From JBEKCP01 sp050014815 (GTDB lineage: Bacteria > Planctomycetota > Planctomycetia > Pirellulales > Thermoguttaceae), in NCBI GenBank assembly GCA_050014815.1, contig JBEKCP010000480.1, positions 1-6,794 of the forward strand: DNA of 6,794 nucleotides. Direction: 5' to 3'. The notes below the pieces were generated by a model. It made no database searches, had not been told where the DNA came from, and saw only the letters and a list, made by a program, of their open reading frames with translations. The translations under genes were made by a program, and so were the position numbers. Every line of letters starts with the position of its first letter. Position 1 is the first letter of the stretch. This document shows positions 1 through 5,606 of the stretch, one piece after another.

Positions 1-1307
1 AACTCTGCACCAGTGAACATCGGGCCCATCGGCTCGATGTCCTTCTGTCCGTAGGCCAGGGCCCGGGCACACAGCGCCAGCCGCCGGCCCACTTCGCGCT
101 TGTTCTTCGGATGGATGTTGCCGGCCTCGCCGACGTCGATCGTGACGACCATGGCCGTCTGCTTCTCGGCCAGACCGGGAAGCTGGGCATCGCGGATCCG
201 GCACCAGGGGCCGTCGCTCGGCGCCGGCTGGGCGGCGCCCAAGTTGGCGATCTGCACGAACAGGAAGGGGAAGTCGCCCAGGCCCCATCGCCGGCGCCAG
301 TCGCGGATGAGCATCGGGAACAGCTCGCGGTACTCTTCGGGGTTGGGGAGGTTGTTCTCGCCTTGATAGAAGATCACGCCGCGGAGGGCGTAGGGCACCA
401 GCGGATGGATCATGCCGTTGTACAGGCGGCCCAGCGAGCGCTCGGGACCGTCGGGGTCCTTGGGGCGCCGGGCCGGGTTGTTGGGCATGGGCCGGCCCTC
501 GGCCTTGGCCCGCTTCGCCTCACGCTCCCACTGGGCCGCCTTCTTCTCGAAGTCCGCCAAGAGCGCCGGATACTCTTTCCGGTAGGCTTCCCACGCGGGG
601 AGCTTGGCGGAGAACTTCGGGTGGGCCCGGAGCACCTCGGCCGGCAGCAACGACTCGACTGCCGCTCCGCTCCAGGCGGACTGGATCAGCCCGACGGGCA
701 CGTGGAGCGAATCATCCAGCTCGCGGCCAAAGTAGTAGGCCACGCCGGAGAACTCCGCCGCCGTCTCGGGCGAGCAGACCGTCCACTGGCCGGCACAGTC
801 GTCTTGCGGCTCGCCGGCCGAAGCCTTGGGGACGACGAACAGCCGCATCGTCGGCCGCGACGCCGCGGCGATCGCCGCTTCGGCGTCCAGCGTGCCTTTG
901 AGCGGCCATTCCATGTTCGACTGCCCGCCGGCCAGCCACACCTCGCCCACCAGCACGTCGCGGAGCGTGATCGTATTGCGGCCGCGGACGCCCAGCTCAT
1001 GGGGGCCGCCGGCAGCCAGCGGATCGAGGACGACCTTCCAGCGTCCGGCGGCGTCGGCCGTGGCTGTTTTTGTCTGCGGGCCGAGCGTGACGCTGACCGT
1101 TTCACCCGCGGCGGCCTTGCCCCAGACCGGCACGGTCCGCTGGCACTGGAGCACCATGTGATCGCCGAACAGGCCGGGCAGCTTGACTTCGGCCCGCGCA
1201 CTCCTCGCCGGTATCCCGATTACGGCAAGACATGCCACACACGCCACCAGCCACAATCTGATTCTCGACAGGGCACATTGGCTCCATGGTTCGCGTCTTC
1301 CGTTCAT
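1..1307 (-). CDS. Sialate O-acetylesterase (SASA family), C-terminus beyond window
   Basis: Predicted secreted esterase that removes O-acetyl groups from sialic acids or related acetylated sugars. At least 435 residues are encoded and the reading frame is still open at base 1. Residues 1-39 form a signal peptide: Arg-rich start, hydrophobic core (LWLVACVACLAVIGI), and a cleavage-like ARSARA before EVKLPGLFGDHMVLQ. The nucleophile motif GGQSNMEW places the catalytic Ser near residue 130. The conserved FYQGEN lies at 313-318, and an Asp (391) ... His (399) pair in DVGEAGNIHPKNK matches the acid/base site of the family. A Lys/Glu/Arg-rich insertion lies around 235-270. The start is chosen at 1307 because of a GAGGTG ribosome site just upstream and a signal peptide directly after it; its ATGA overlaps the stop of the broken gene at 1304-1677, implying translational coupling. 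The frame is undamaged. The family call is firm; the natural substrate is not known. Confidence 0.93.
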   Translation of the reverse strand, partial: MNGRREPWSQCALSRIRLWLVACVACLAVIGIPARSARAEVKLPGLFGDHMVLQCQRTVPVWGKAAAGETVSVTLGPQTKTATADAAGRWKVVLDPLAAGGPHELGVRGRNTITLRDVLVGEVWLAGGQSNMEWPLKGTLDAEAAIAAASRPTMRLFVVPKASAGEPQDDCAGQWTVCSPETAAEFSGVAYYFGRELDDSLHVPVGLIQSAWSGAAVESLLPAEVLRAHPKFSAKLPAWEAYRKEYPALLADFEKKAAQWEREAKRAKAEGRPMPNNPARRPKDPDGPERSLGRLYNGMIHPLVPYALRGVIFYQGENNLPNPEEYRELFPMLIRDWRRRWGLGDFPFLFVQIANLGAAQPAPSDGPWCRIRDAQLPGLAEKQTAMVVTIDVGEAGNIHPKNKREVGRRLALCARALAYGQKDIEPMGPMFTGAE

Positions 1308-1677
1308 TGGCTCACCTCGCGTTCTGTAGTGTTTCCGACCTCTTCAGTCAAATCACATAATGTCCGCCGGACCTCGATCTTTGCAGGGACAACCTTGAGC
1401 GTGGACAGCGACTTACGCAGGTCATGGCAGATGACGGTGCCACGATACCCGCGCATGAAGAAAAACCCGTCCGCATAGGGAAGTTCAATATGCACATCAT
1501 ACCCCGCAGCCAGTTGCCCGGCATCTGTACGGGCGTGCTCTGGCCAATAAATCGAGACTCCCCGAAGACCTCGTGGTTGCCGCCCCACATTTCGATGTAA
1601 CCGATGGGGTTGGGCTGGTAAAGCACCTGTTTCGCGCCGGGCGCAATGCGATGGTCCTGGAGACGCAACACATTCAT
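1304..1677 (-). pseudogene. Frameshifted, 5'-truncated gene of unknown function upstream of the esterase
   Basis: Two minus-strand frames each hold half of one protein-like sequence. The first (from 1677, MNVLRLQDHRIAPG ... YIEMWGGNHEVFG) runs well until about 1561. The second continues as VSIYWPEHARTDAGQLAAGYD ... and ends at 1304 with REVSQ. Restoring one base in the GGGG run at 1560-1563 joins them as EVFGGVSIYW, giving about 124 residues. Upstream, the first frame meets a stop at 1696-1698, right at the IS66 remnant, so the original N-terminus was probably lost there. The stop overlaps the esterase start by four bases (ATGA), which shows an old operon. I do not recognise the family: no signal peptide, membrane segment or catalytic motif is visible. 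The frameshift may be real decay or a homopolymer sequencing error. Confidence 0.6.
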
Positions 1678-2150
1678 GTCGGTCTCGGGCAGATATCATC
1701 CGGCAAAGTCGTGCCGGATGCCGATGGCAGCCGATGCTGTTGGTACTCGGTCACGTGCGGCTTGATCTCGGGCAACTCCCACACTTGATGCCGCAACGAC
1801 CCCGGGTCGCTGCCGGAGAGCTTCGCGCCGCAGCGCCGGCATTCGGTCGGCTTGAGCGGCTGCACATCGTCACATTGTTCGGTGGGAATCAACGGGCGCT
1901 CGTATTTCTCGTGGCCGGGCTGCCCGCCACGTTTCCTTTTCGACTTCCGCCTCGGCGGTTGCGGCCGGGCGTGAGGATGCTGCGTGCTGGGCGGCAGCGA
2001 GGAGTTTTGCGGCGTCTTGCCTTTCAGCTGCCGTTCCAATTCCTCAATCCGCGCCCGCAACTCGACAATTTCCGCCAACAGCGCCCGAATGATCGCCTGG
2101 GCTTCTGGCGGCTGCCGCGCGATGATTTCTTCCGTGATTACCAGTCCCAT
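1674..2150 (-). pseudogene. IS66-family transposase, N-terminal fragment
   Basis: This fragment of about 158 residues is the front part of an IS66 (TnpC-type) transposase, usually around 450-530 residues. Residues 15-43 form a leucine-zipper-like coiled coil (IIRALLAEIVELRARIEELE). After it comes the typical KTPQNSSLPPSTQHP stretch, then a basic KSKRKRGGQPGH motif (70-80). The first half of the zinc-finger domain follows, with CRRCG at 104-108 and the family signature HQVWELPEIKPHVTEYQQHRL up to 141. The second Cys pair that normally follows is absent (LPSASGTT), and the whole DDE catalytic domain is missing, so the fragment cannot transpose. The frame ends in about ten non-IS-like residues at the junction with the neighbouring broken gene. 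ATG at 2150 is preferred over GTG at 2156; neither has a strong ribosome site. Confidence 0.85.
1697..1720. repeat. Perfect 9-bp inverted repeat at the IS66/pseudogene junction
   Basis: On the plus strand the arms CATCCGGCA (1697-1705) and TGCCGGATG (1712-1720) pair perfectly around a 6-base loop. The hairpin sits where recognisable transposase sequence ends and the broken gene upstream of the esterase begins. No T tract follows in either direction, so a terminator role is weak. It may mark a deletion breakpoint promoted by the palindrome, or be chance in GC-rich DNA. Confidence 0.5.
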
Positions 2151-2215
2151 GCCCACTGTTGTTGCACGAAACCGGCCTTCGAGTCCAGATCAATTTACCG
2201 AAAAAATGCCCCCGG
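2111..2215 (-). repeat. 105-bp perfect inverted repeat, copy 1 (IS66 left end)
   Basis: Read on the minus strand, this stretch is identical to 6690-6794, including the run GGGGGCATTTTTTCGG, the untranslated leader and the first 13 transposase codons. The match probably continues beyond the right edge of the window, so 105 bp is a minimum. The two copies point away from each other and bracket 2216-6689. Confidence 0.93.
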
Positions 2216-2484
2216 AGTGCAGCGATCCCAGTGAGCGGAAACGCTGGTTGAGACAGGCTGCCGAGGCTGGGGATGTCGAGGCCATGTACACCTACAGCCA
2301 AGAATGTGAAGATTCAACTGAATCCGCATACTGGTTGAGGAAGACTGCCTGCGAAGGCCATGCTCAGGCGATGTACGACTACGCCATGCAATGCAACGAT
2401 CTCAAGGAGCGGAAACGCTGGCTGTTGCGAGCGGCGAGCCAGGGATGGGAAGTTGCCATCGAGGCACTGGAAGCACTTGCATAA
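2206..2484 (+). pseudogene. Sel1-like repeat protein, C-terminal remnant
   Basis: From the IS end at 2216 the frame encodes about 89 residues made of three alpha/alpha Sel1/TPR-like units. Their cores are ERKRWLRQAAEAGDVEAMY, AYWLRKTACEGHAQAMYDYA and ERKRWLLRAASQGWEVAIEA. The units are 27-31 residues, shorter than the usual 36. Sel1 repeats form superhelical protein-binding scaffolds. The N-terminal part is missing because the IS66 end replaces it. An in-frame ATG at 2206, inside the IS end, could allow a 92-residue product, but no ribosome site precedes it. The stop is TAA at 2482-2484. The original length and partners cannot be seen. The repeat call is good; expression is doubtful. Confidence 0.7.
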
Positions 2485-2548
2485 CCCATCTGGGCCAGCC
2501 CCCCCTTCAGATTCAATTGCTCTGGAAATTCGTGATCGCTGCGGGGAC

Positions 2549-2576
2549 TTGCCTTGCTCATCGGTCGCGCTATAAT
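2549..2576 (+). promoter_or_regulatory. Sigma70-like promoter (-35 TTGCCT, -10 TATAAT)
   Basis: A consensus TATAAT at 2571-2576 lies 16 bases after TTGCCT at 2549-2554 (four of six consensus -35 bases). A transcript would start near 2583 and run directly into the hairpin at 2599-2633. No plus-strand gene begins downstream before the convergent DUF2294 gene, so this would drive either a very short RNA or antisense transcription into that gene. This is pattern-based only. Confidence 0.45.
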
Positions 2577-2598
2577 CTATCGAGCATGTCGGTTCTCC

Positions 2599-2633
2599 AA
2601 CCCGCTTGCCTACTGTGGTTAGGCAAGCGGGTT
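2599..2633. terminator. Perfect 14-bp hairpin between convergent genes, possible bidirectional terminator
   Basis: AACCCGCTTGCCTA (2599-2612) pairs without mismatch with TAGGCAAGCGGGTT (2620-2633) around the 7-base loop CTGTGGT. It lies between the Sel1 remnant (plus, ending 2484) and the DUF2294 gene (minus, ending 2724), the expected place for a shared terminator. The T tract is short: three Ts on the plus strand and two on the minus strand. The promoter-like TATAAT just upstream also allows a small structured RNA. The hairpin itself is certain; its role is inferred. Confidence 0.6.
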
Positions 2634-2723
2634 TGCGTTGCTGTTCGATTCATCAGCGCCGCAAATCGAGGCTCTCGCCCTTCACCAACTCAGGGACGAT
2701 CCCTACGGACGTTGATCGCAACG

Positions 2724-3104
2724 CTATTTCATCTTTGCTTCACGGAAGTCAGGCGAATGGGCTAGGGTGAAAAGAAGCACCTTCTCGCCAGTTATGGTGC
2801 TGATGTCATGGTGCATGGACACGACCTTGACGCCAGTTACGTTCTCGATCATCGCAACCATGACTGGACGGGCCGTTTCAATCAGATGGGTCCGTACTTG
2901 CTTCAGCAAGTCTCGCCCCTTTTCGGCGGGAAGCGACTTGACCAAGTGCTGCTCGGCTGCGGTCAAGACGCCTTGGAGACGCACGACGAGGAGATCGCCC
3001 AGCAGGTGAGCGTGGATGTCCTTGGGGCCACGGCCCATGTAATCCTGCTCGAAGCGACTGATCCCCTCGCAAATGGCGGCTTCGATCTCGCCCTGTGTTC
3101 TCAT
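2724..3104 (-). CDS. DUF2294 / MpsC-family protein
   Basis: Protein of 126 residues covering the full length of the DUF2294 family (now named MpsC, after the membrane-potential-generating system genes of Firmicutes). Family landmarks are RFEQDYMGRGPKDIHAHLLGD (17-37), VVRLQGVLTAAEQ (40-52) and a C-terminal GVKVVSMHHDISTITGE (91-107) followed by a beta strand LLFTL. It has no signal peptide or membrane helix, so it should be cytoplasmic or peripheral. The molecular role of this family is poorly known; a link to membrane-potential or Na+/bicarbonate systems rests on the name-giving operon, and no MpsA/MpsB partner is seen here. It starts 20 bases after the PNPOx-like gene, as the last gene of a likely three-gene operon. 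The ATG follows GTGGGGA. The frame is intact. Small hairpins (CGTTG/CAACG at 2710-2723) follow the stop. Confidence 0.85.
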   Translation of the reverse strand: MRTQGEIEAAICEGISRFEQDYMGRGPKDIHAHLLGDLLVVRLQGVLTAAEQHLVKSLPAEKGRDLLKQVRTHLIETARPVMVAMIENVTGVKVVSMHHDISTITGEKVLLFTLAHSPDFREAKMK

Positions 3105-3124
3105 GGGGATTTCCCCACTGACCT

Positions 3125-3508
3125 CTACTGGTTGCCGAGCAACGGGCGCACCCCCTCGATGTGGAAGTGGACGAGATACTTACTGTCCTCCTCGCTGATG
3201 CCAAGGGCGGTGCAACGGCGAAGTGCCTTGATCTTCTCTGGAGCAGTCTCTTCCCCGATCACCACCAGCGACAGACGCTTGCCCGTGTAGTCCTCGCCTT
3301 GTTCGATAAAGAGATACGAGGCGCTCGGGTTGTGGCCCACATTGTCGTGCGTCAGACGGTTCGCCATGACGAAGGAGCAAGTGGTGTCGTCGTCCTTCTC
3401 CAGAAACAGGGGCTTGGCGTAGATCGCCTGATTCACCTGTCCGGCAAGGTCGGTAGTCGCCAAGACACCAACGCCTTTCGCCTGCTCAAAGTATTCGCTG
3501 AGATTCAT
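3125..3508 (-). CDS. Pyridoxamine 5'-phosphate oxidase-like (split-barrel, flavin-type) protein
   Basis: Protein of 127 residues with the small split beta-barrel fold of the PNPOx-like superfamily, members of which bind FMN, F420 or haem. Visible landmarks are the first strands GVGVLATTD (12-20) and VNQAIYAKPLFL (25-36), then FVMANRLTHDNVGHNPSASYLF (46-67), the region that lines the cofactor pocket in relatives, and a C-terminal FHIEGVRPLLG (115-125). Length fits single-domain members rather than true PdxH (about 210 residues), so a role in vitamin B6 synthesis is unlikely. The substrate is unknown. The start is well supported by GAGAGG six bases before ATG. It lies 55 bases after the HTH gene and 20 bases before DUF2294, with no promoter visible in either gap, so co-transcription is likely. 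Frame intact. Confidence 0.85.
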   Translation of the reverse strand: MNLSEYFEQAKGVGVLATTDLAGQVNQAIYAKPLFLEKDDDTTCSFVMANRLTHDNVGHNPSASYLFIEQGEDYTGKRLSLVVIGEETAPEKIKALRRCTALGISEEDSKYLVHFHIEGVRPLLGNQ

Positions 3509-3563
3509 GGTAGACCTCTCGCTTGGCCTTGTGTGAAAAGAAGGATGGTCGGGCGCTCACCCA

Positions 3564-4031
3564 TTACCTCGGCTTCTTCACGCGCGTCCTGGCCTTCATC
3601 GCTTCCAACTTTGCCAGGGCCTCACGTCTGCCGAGGCCGCGCACAGCCACCAGCCCAGCGAGTTGCTTTTGCCGAGGGCGTGACTTCCCCGACTCCCAAG
3701 AATAGATCGTCAGGCCCGATACACCGACTAGCTTGCCATAGTCCTTGGCAGACAGCTTCAGACGCTTTCGCTGTGCCTTGACGGATCGGGACGAGAAACG
3801 CACACCCTCCAACTCCTCATCACCCCTGGTCTGCGGCTGGCCAAGGCGTTTGTGTTCCTGGGCTTTGAGAAAGGCGATTTCCTTCTGCTGCGACTGTGTG
3901 AGCCGTTTCAGTTTGGCGATGTCGCGGCGGAATTGGGCCACGGCTCCTTTGGTGGGAGACGTGCTGACCTTGATTTCCCGCTTGGCAAGACGACGGATTT
4001 CCTCTTTCAAGACGGCGGCAATGTTGGGCAT
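3564..4031 (-). CDS. Xre-like helix-turn-helix regulator with N-terminal coiled coil
   Basis: Basic protein of 155 residues. Residues 1-20 (MPNIAAVLKEEIRRLAKREI) and a coiled-coil-like stretch at 33-62 form the front half, which probably dimerises. Residues 83-125 hold a Cro/CI-type HTH: KAQRKRLKLSAKDYGKLVGV is followed by a recognition-helix part, SGLTIYSWESGKSRPR. The tail (135-155) is rich in Lys and Arg. The family is typical of planctomycete genomes. A GGAG ribosome site lies eight bases before ATG 4031, and a TATAAT promoter overlapped by a 13-bp dyad sits at 4064-4076, which suggests self-regulation. It is the first gene ahead of the PNPOx-like and DUF2294 genes, so those are likely targets (inference). 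Frame intact. Confidence 0.85.
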   Translation of the reverse strand: MPNIAAVLKEEIRRLAKREIKVSTSPTKGAVAQFRRDIAKLKRLTQSQQKEIAFLKAQEHKRLGQPQTRGDEELEGVRFSSRSVKAQRKRLKLSAKDYGKLVGVSGLTIYSWESGKSRPRQKQLAGLVAVRGLGRREALAKLEAMKARTRVKKPR

Positions 4032-4044
4032 GGGGGTAGCTCCA

Positions 4045-5421
4045 ATGGGACAAAGGGTAATCTGGGTATTATACCCTCCACTTTTTGGGCTTGAAAGACT
4101 CTACCTCTTGCCAGAATGGAACGTTGGGGGCGACTTTGAACACGATTCCCGTTCGGTGCGACTCAGCGATCTTGCGGGGCGGGGACACACCCGATTCCGC
4201 TACGACTACGACTTTGGCGACGAGTGGGAACACGCCATCGAGATCGAGAAGACACTGCCCGCCGAAGCAGGCGTCCGCTACCCTCGATGCGTGAAAGGCG
4301 AGCGTGCTTGCCCGCCCGAGGATTGTGGAGGCCCCTTCGGATACCCGTACTTCCTCGACAAACTCCAAGACCCCAACCATGAAGAGCATGATGATGTCCT
4401 CGAATGGGCCGGCGGCGAGTTTGATCCCGAGGAGTTCGACCTGGATGAAGTGAACGACGACCTTCATCAGTTGCGCCGCTGGCTAGGGAAACGGAAAGGG
4501 AAGAACGCGACCGAAGCGACCTTCGCCAAGGGCGATTTGGTGCGTGTGAAGCCTGGAATTGTTCACGACTACTATCCCGATATCCCCTTGGGCGGCTGGG
4601 TGGGAAAGATTATCGAGGTCGCTTGGATTACTCCCGCTGCCTACGACATTGGTTGGACGCGGGCATCGTTGGATCAAGCCCACCCTGTTTACCTCAAACG
4701 CTGCCAACGGGACCGTATCGACGCTGACAAATACTGGTTCGAGGCGGATCAGTTGGAAACAGCCTCGGAGGAAACTCCTTCCCAGATGGAGCAGCCGACG
4801 AACATCATCACCCGCCCGCTTTCGGAAGACAGTCCCCAGGATCGCATCAGGGCGATGTTTGGGCTGACCAGCGACGATGCACTGCCCGAAGCCAACGAGC
4901 AAACGCAGCAGCAGTTCTTCGACTACCTGAAGACCAATCTCTCCTTCCCGTTCAACGCGGACTATTGGCCGGCGACAGCGGGCAGTCCCCAGGCGAGCGG
5001 GGAGGTCACGATTGTTGGGTTTGCTGATCCGCCGATAGACCCGACTGACGGCATCGTATGTGACGCTCGCAAGGGGAAGAGAGAGCTTCGCGTCCCTCTG
5101 TTCCTGGTCGATGCGAGTGACGACAATCCCAACTTTCGGTACGTCGAGGAGTATGCCTTCTGGTTGTCGGAAGTCCAAGAGCATGACGATGAGGACTTTG
5201 GGGAAGACTACGATGAGGAAGACGCAGACGAAGACGAAGACGAGGACTTCAAGGAAGATGATTGCGATGAAGAGGACGAGTCATTGGAGTCGCCGCAATT
5301 TCCCATCGGCACCATCGCCTACTACGGCCCTGACGACAAGACCACAACGAAGATCGTGGCGGGTGTCATCAAGGAAGAGGGGGCTGAGCCGATCATCAAA
5401 CGGTGGGTAGCGGCGATGTGA
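4045..5421 (+). CDS. pRiA4b ORF-3 family remnant fused to SH3-like domains and an acidic tail
   Basis: Numbered from ATG 4045 (458 residues). Residues 20-145 match the C-terminal half of the pRiA4b ORF-3 domain: SVRLSDLAGRG, FRYDYDFGDEWEH (51-63), YPRCVKGERACPPEDCGGP (79-97) and EFDPEEFDLDEVN. The N-terminal half of that domain (about 70 residues, normally with an IRPPVWRR-type motif) is missing. About 160-240 and 290-378 look like two SH3-like barrels (FAKGDLVRVKPGI; GWVGKIIEVAW; RIRAMFGLTSDDALP), as in planctomycete proteins often labelled calcium-binding. Residues 379-413 are almost all Asp/Glu. From 418 (PIGTIAYYGPDDKTTTK) a further module starts but stops at 458 and continues in another frame at 5403. 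The start is uncertain: similarity begins near 4100, and 4045 lies in the HTH leader. Function unknown; probably a decayed gene. Confidence 0.65.
   Translation: MGQRVIWVLYPPLFGLERLYLLPEWNVGGDFEHDSRSVRLSDLAGRGHTRFRYDYDFGDEWEHAIEIEKTLPAEAGVRYPRCVKGERACPPEDCGGPFGYPYFLDKLQDPNHEEHDDVLEWAGGEFDPEEFDLDEVNDDLHQLRRWLGKRKGKNATEATFAKGDLVRVKPGIVHDYYPDIPLGGWVGKIIEVAWITPAAYDIGWTRASLDQAHPVYLKRCQRDRIDADKYWFEADQLETASEETPSQMEQPTNIITRPLSEDSPQDRIRAMFGLTSDDALPEANEQTQQQFFDYLKTNLSFPFNADYWPATAGSPQASGEVTIVGFADPPIDPTDGIVCDARKGKRELRVPLFLVDASDDNPNFRYVEEYAFWLSEVQEHDDEDFGEDYDEEDADEDEDEDFKEDDCDEEDESLESPQFPIGTIAYYGPDDKTTTKIVAGVIKEEGAEPIIKRWVAAM
4064..4076 (-). promoter_or_regulatory. HTH operon promoter with overlapping 13-bp operator-like dyad
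   Basis: On the minus strand TATAAT occupies 4073-4068, giving a transcript start near 4061 and a leader of about 30 bases before the HTH start at 4031. The -10 box lies inside GGGTAT-T-ATACCC (4064-4076), a perfect 6+1+6 dyad, and a further GGGTA half-site lies at 4055-4059. No good -35 is seen (best matches three of six). A dyad over the -10 box next to an Xre-type gene is the usual layout for autorepression; binding is inferred. Confidence 0.5.
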
Positions 5422-5606
5422 CGACGAACCCGAAGGTTCAGAAGGAAATCGACAGGTTCTTCAAGAAGTACGCTGTCGAGCGGGTCGGGATGAGCGACGG
5501 CAACATGGGATGCCCGCACGAAGAGGGCGAGGATTTCCCCGTGGGTGGTGACTGCCCGTTCTGTCCGTACTGGAAAGGGAAACAGGGTAGCGGGGCCAAG
5601 GAATGA
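5403..5606 (+). CDS. Out-of-frame C-terminal module with CPH...CPFC motif
   Basis: Sixty-seven residues from GTG 5403, overlapping the previous gene's end by 19 bases. It continues the interrupted module: KRW in the upstream frame joins GSGDVTTNPKVQKEIDRFF here if one G is restored in the GGG run at 5405-5407. The tail holds CPHEEGEDFPVG (37-48) and CPFCPYWKGKQ (51-61), a C-x-H ... C-x2-C set (C37, H39, C51, C54) that could bind zinc or a similar metal. The whole module, from PIGTIAYYGPDDK to WKGKQGSG, resembles small stand-alone planctomycete proteins of unknown role (recalled, not searched). It may instead be translated separately by coupling at the ATGTGA overlap, but no ribosome site supports GTG 5403. 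Its stop overlaps the next start (ATGA, 5603-5606). Confidence 0.6.
   Translation: MGSGDVTTNPKVQKEIDRFFKKYAVERVGMSDGNMGCPHEEGEDFPVGGDCPFCPYWKGKQGSGAKE

Larger units (their letters stand above)
1697..2215 (-). mobile_element. Left-end remnant of an IS66-family insertion sequence
   Basis: The outer (left) end of the element is at 2215. It is fixed by comparison with the second copy at 6690-6794: the two match base for base in inverted orientation and diverge at exactly this point. The transposase start lies 65 bases inside the end. Only about 0.5 kb of an element normally near 2-2.5 kb remains. The inner break is near 1697-1730, where transposase similarity stops and a hairpin begins. No 8-bp target duplication can be tested because the other end is gone. 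Its end cuts the Sel1-repeat gene that starts at 2216. Confidence 0.75.

Noticed and set aside
111..1478. Plus-strand open frame of 455 codons
   Set aside because: It lies opposite the sialate O-acetylesterase, whose minus-strand frame holds the signal peptide and the QSN, YQGE and Asp/His motifs; the plus frame is a GC-rich shadow with no family features.
2590..2665. tRNA-like GTTCGATTC at 2644-2652 near a strong hairpin
   Set aside because: A T-arm pairs only with a mismatch, the 7-bp acceptor stem has no partner at the right distance, and no anticodon arm fits.
3745..4044. Extending the pRiA4b-type gene back to 3745
   Set aside because: This part reads antisense through the intact HTH gene and has no similarity to the pRiA4b ORF-3 domain.
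4483..5184. Minus-strand open frame of 233 codons opposite the SH3-like region
   Set aside because: The plus-strand frame shows recognisable domains and codon use; the minus frame has no motif or ribosome site and is a shadow.
5180..5290. GA-rich low-complexity DNA as a possible tandem repeat or origin element
   Set aside because: It is explained by Asp/Glu codons of the acidic linker; no regular repeat unit is present.
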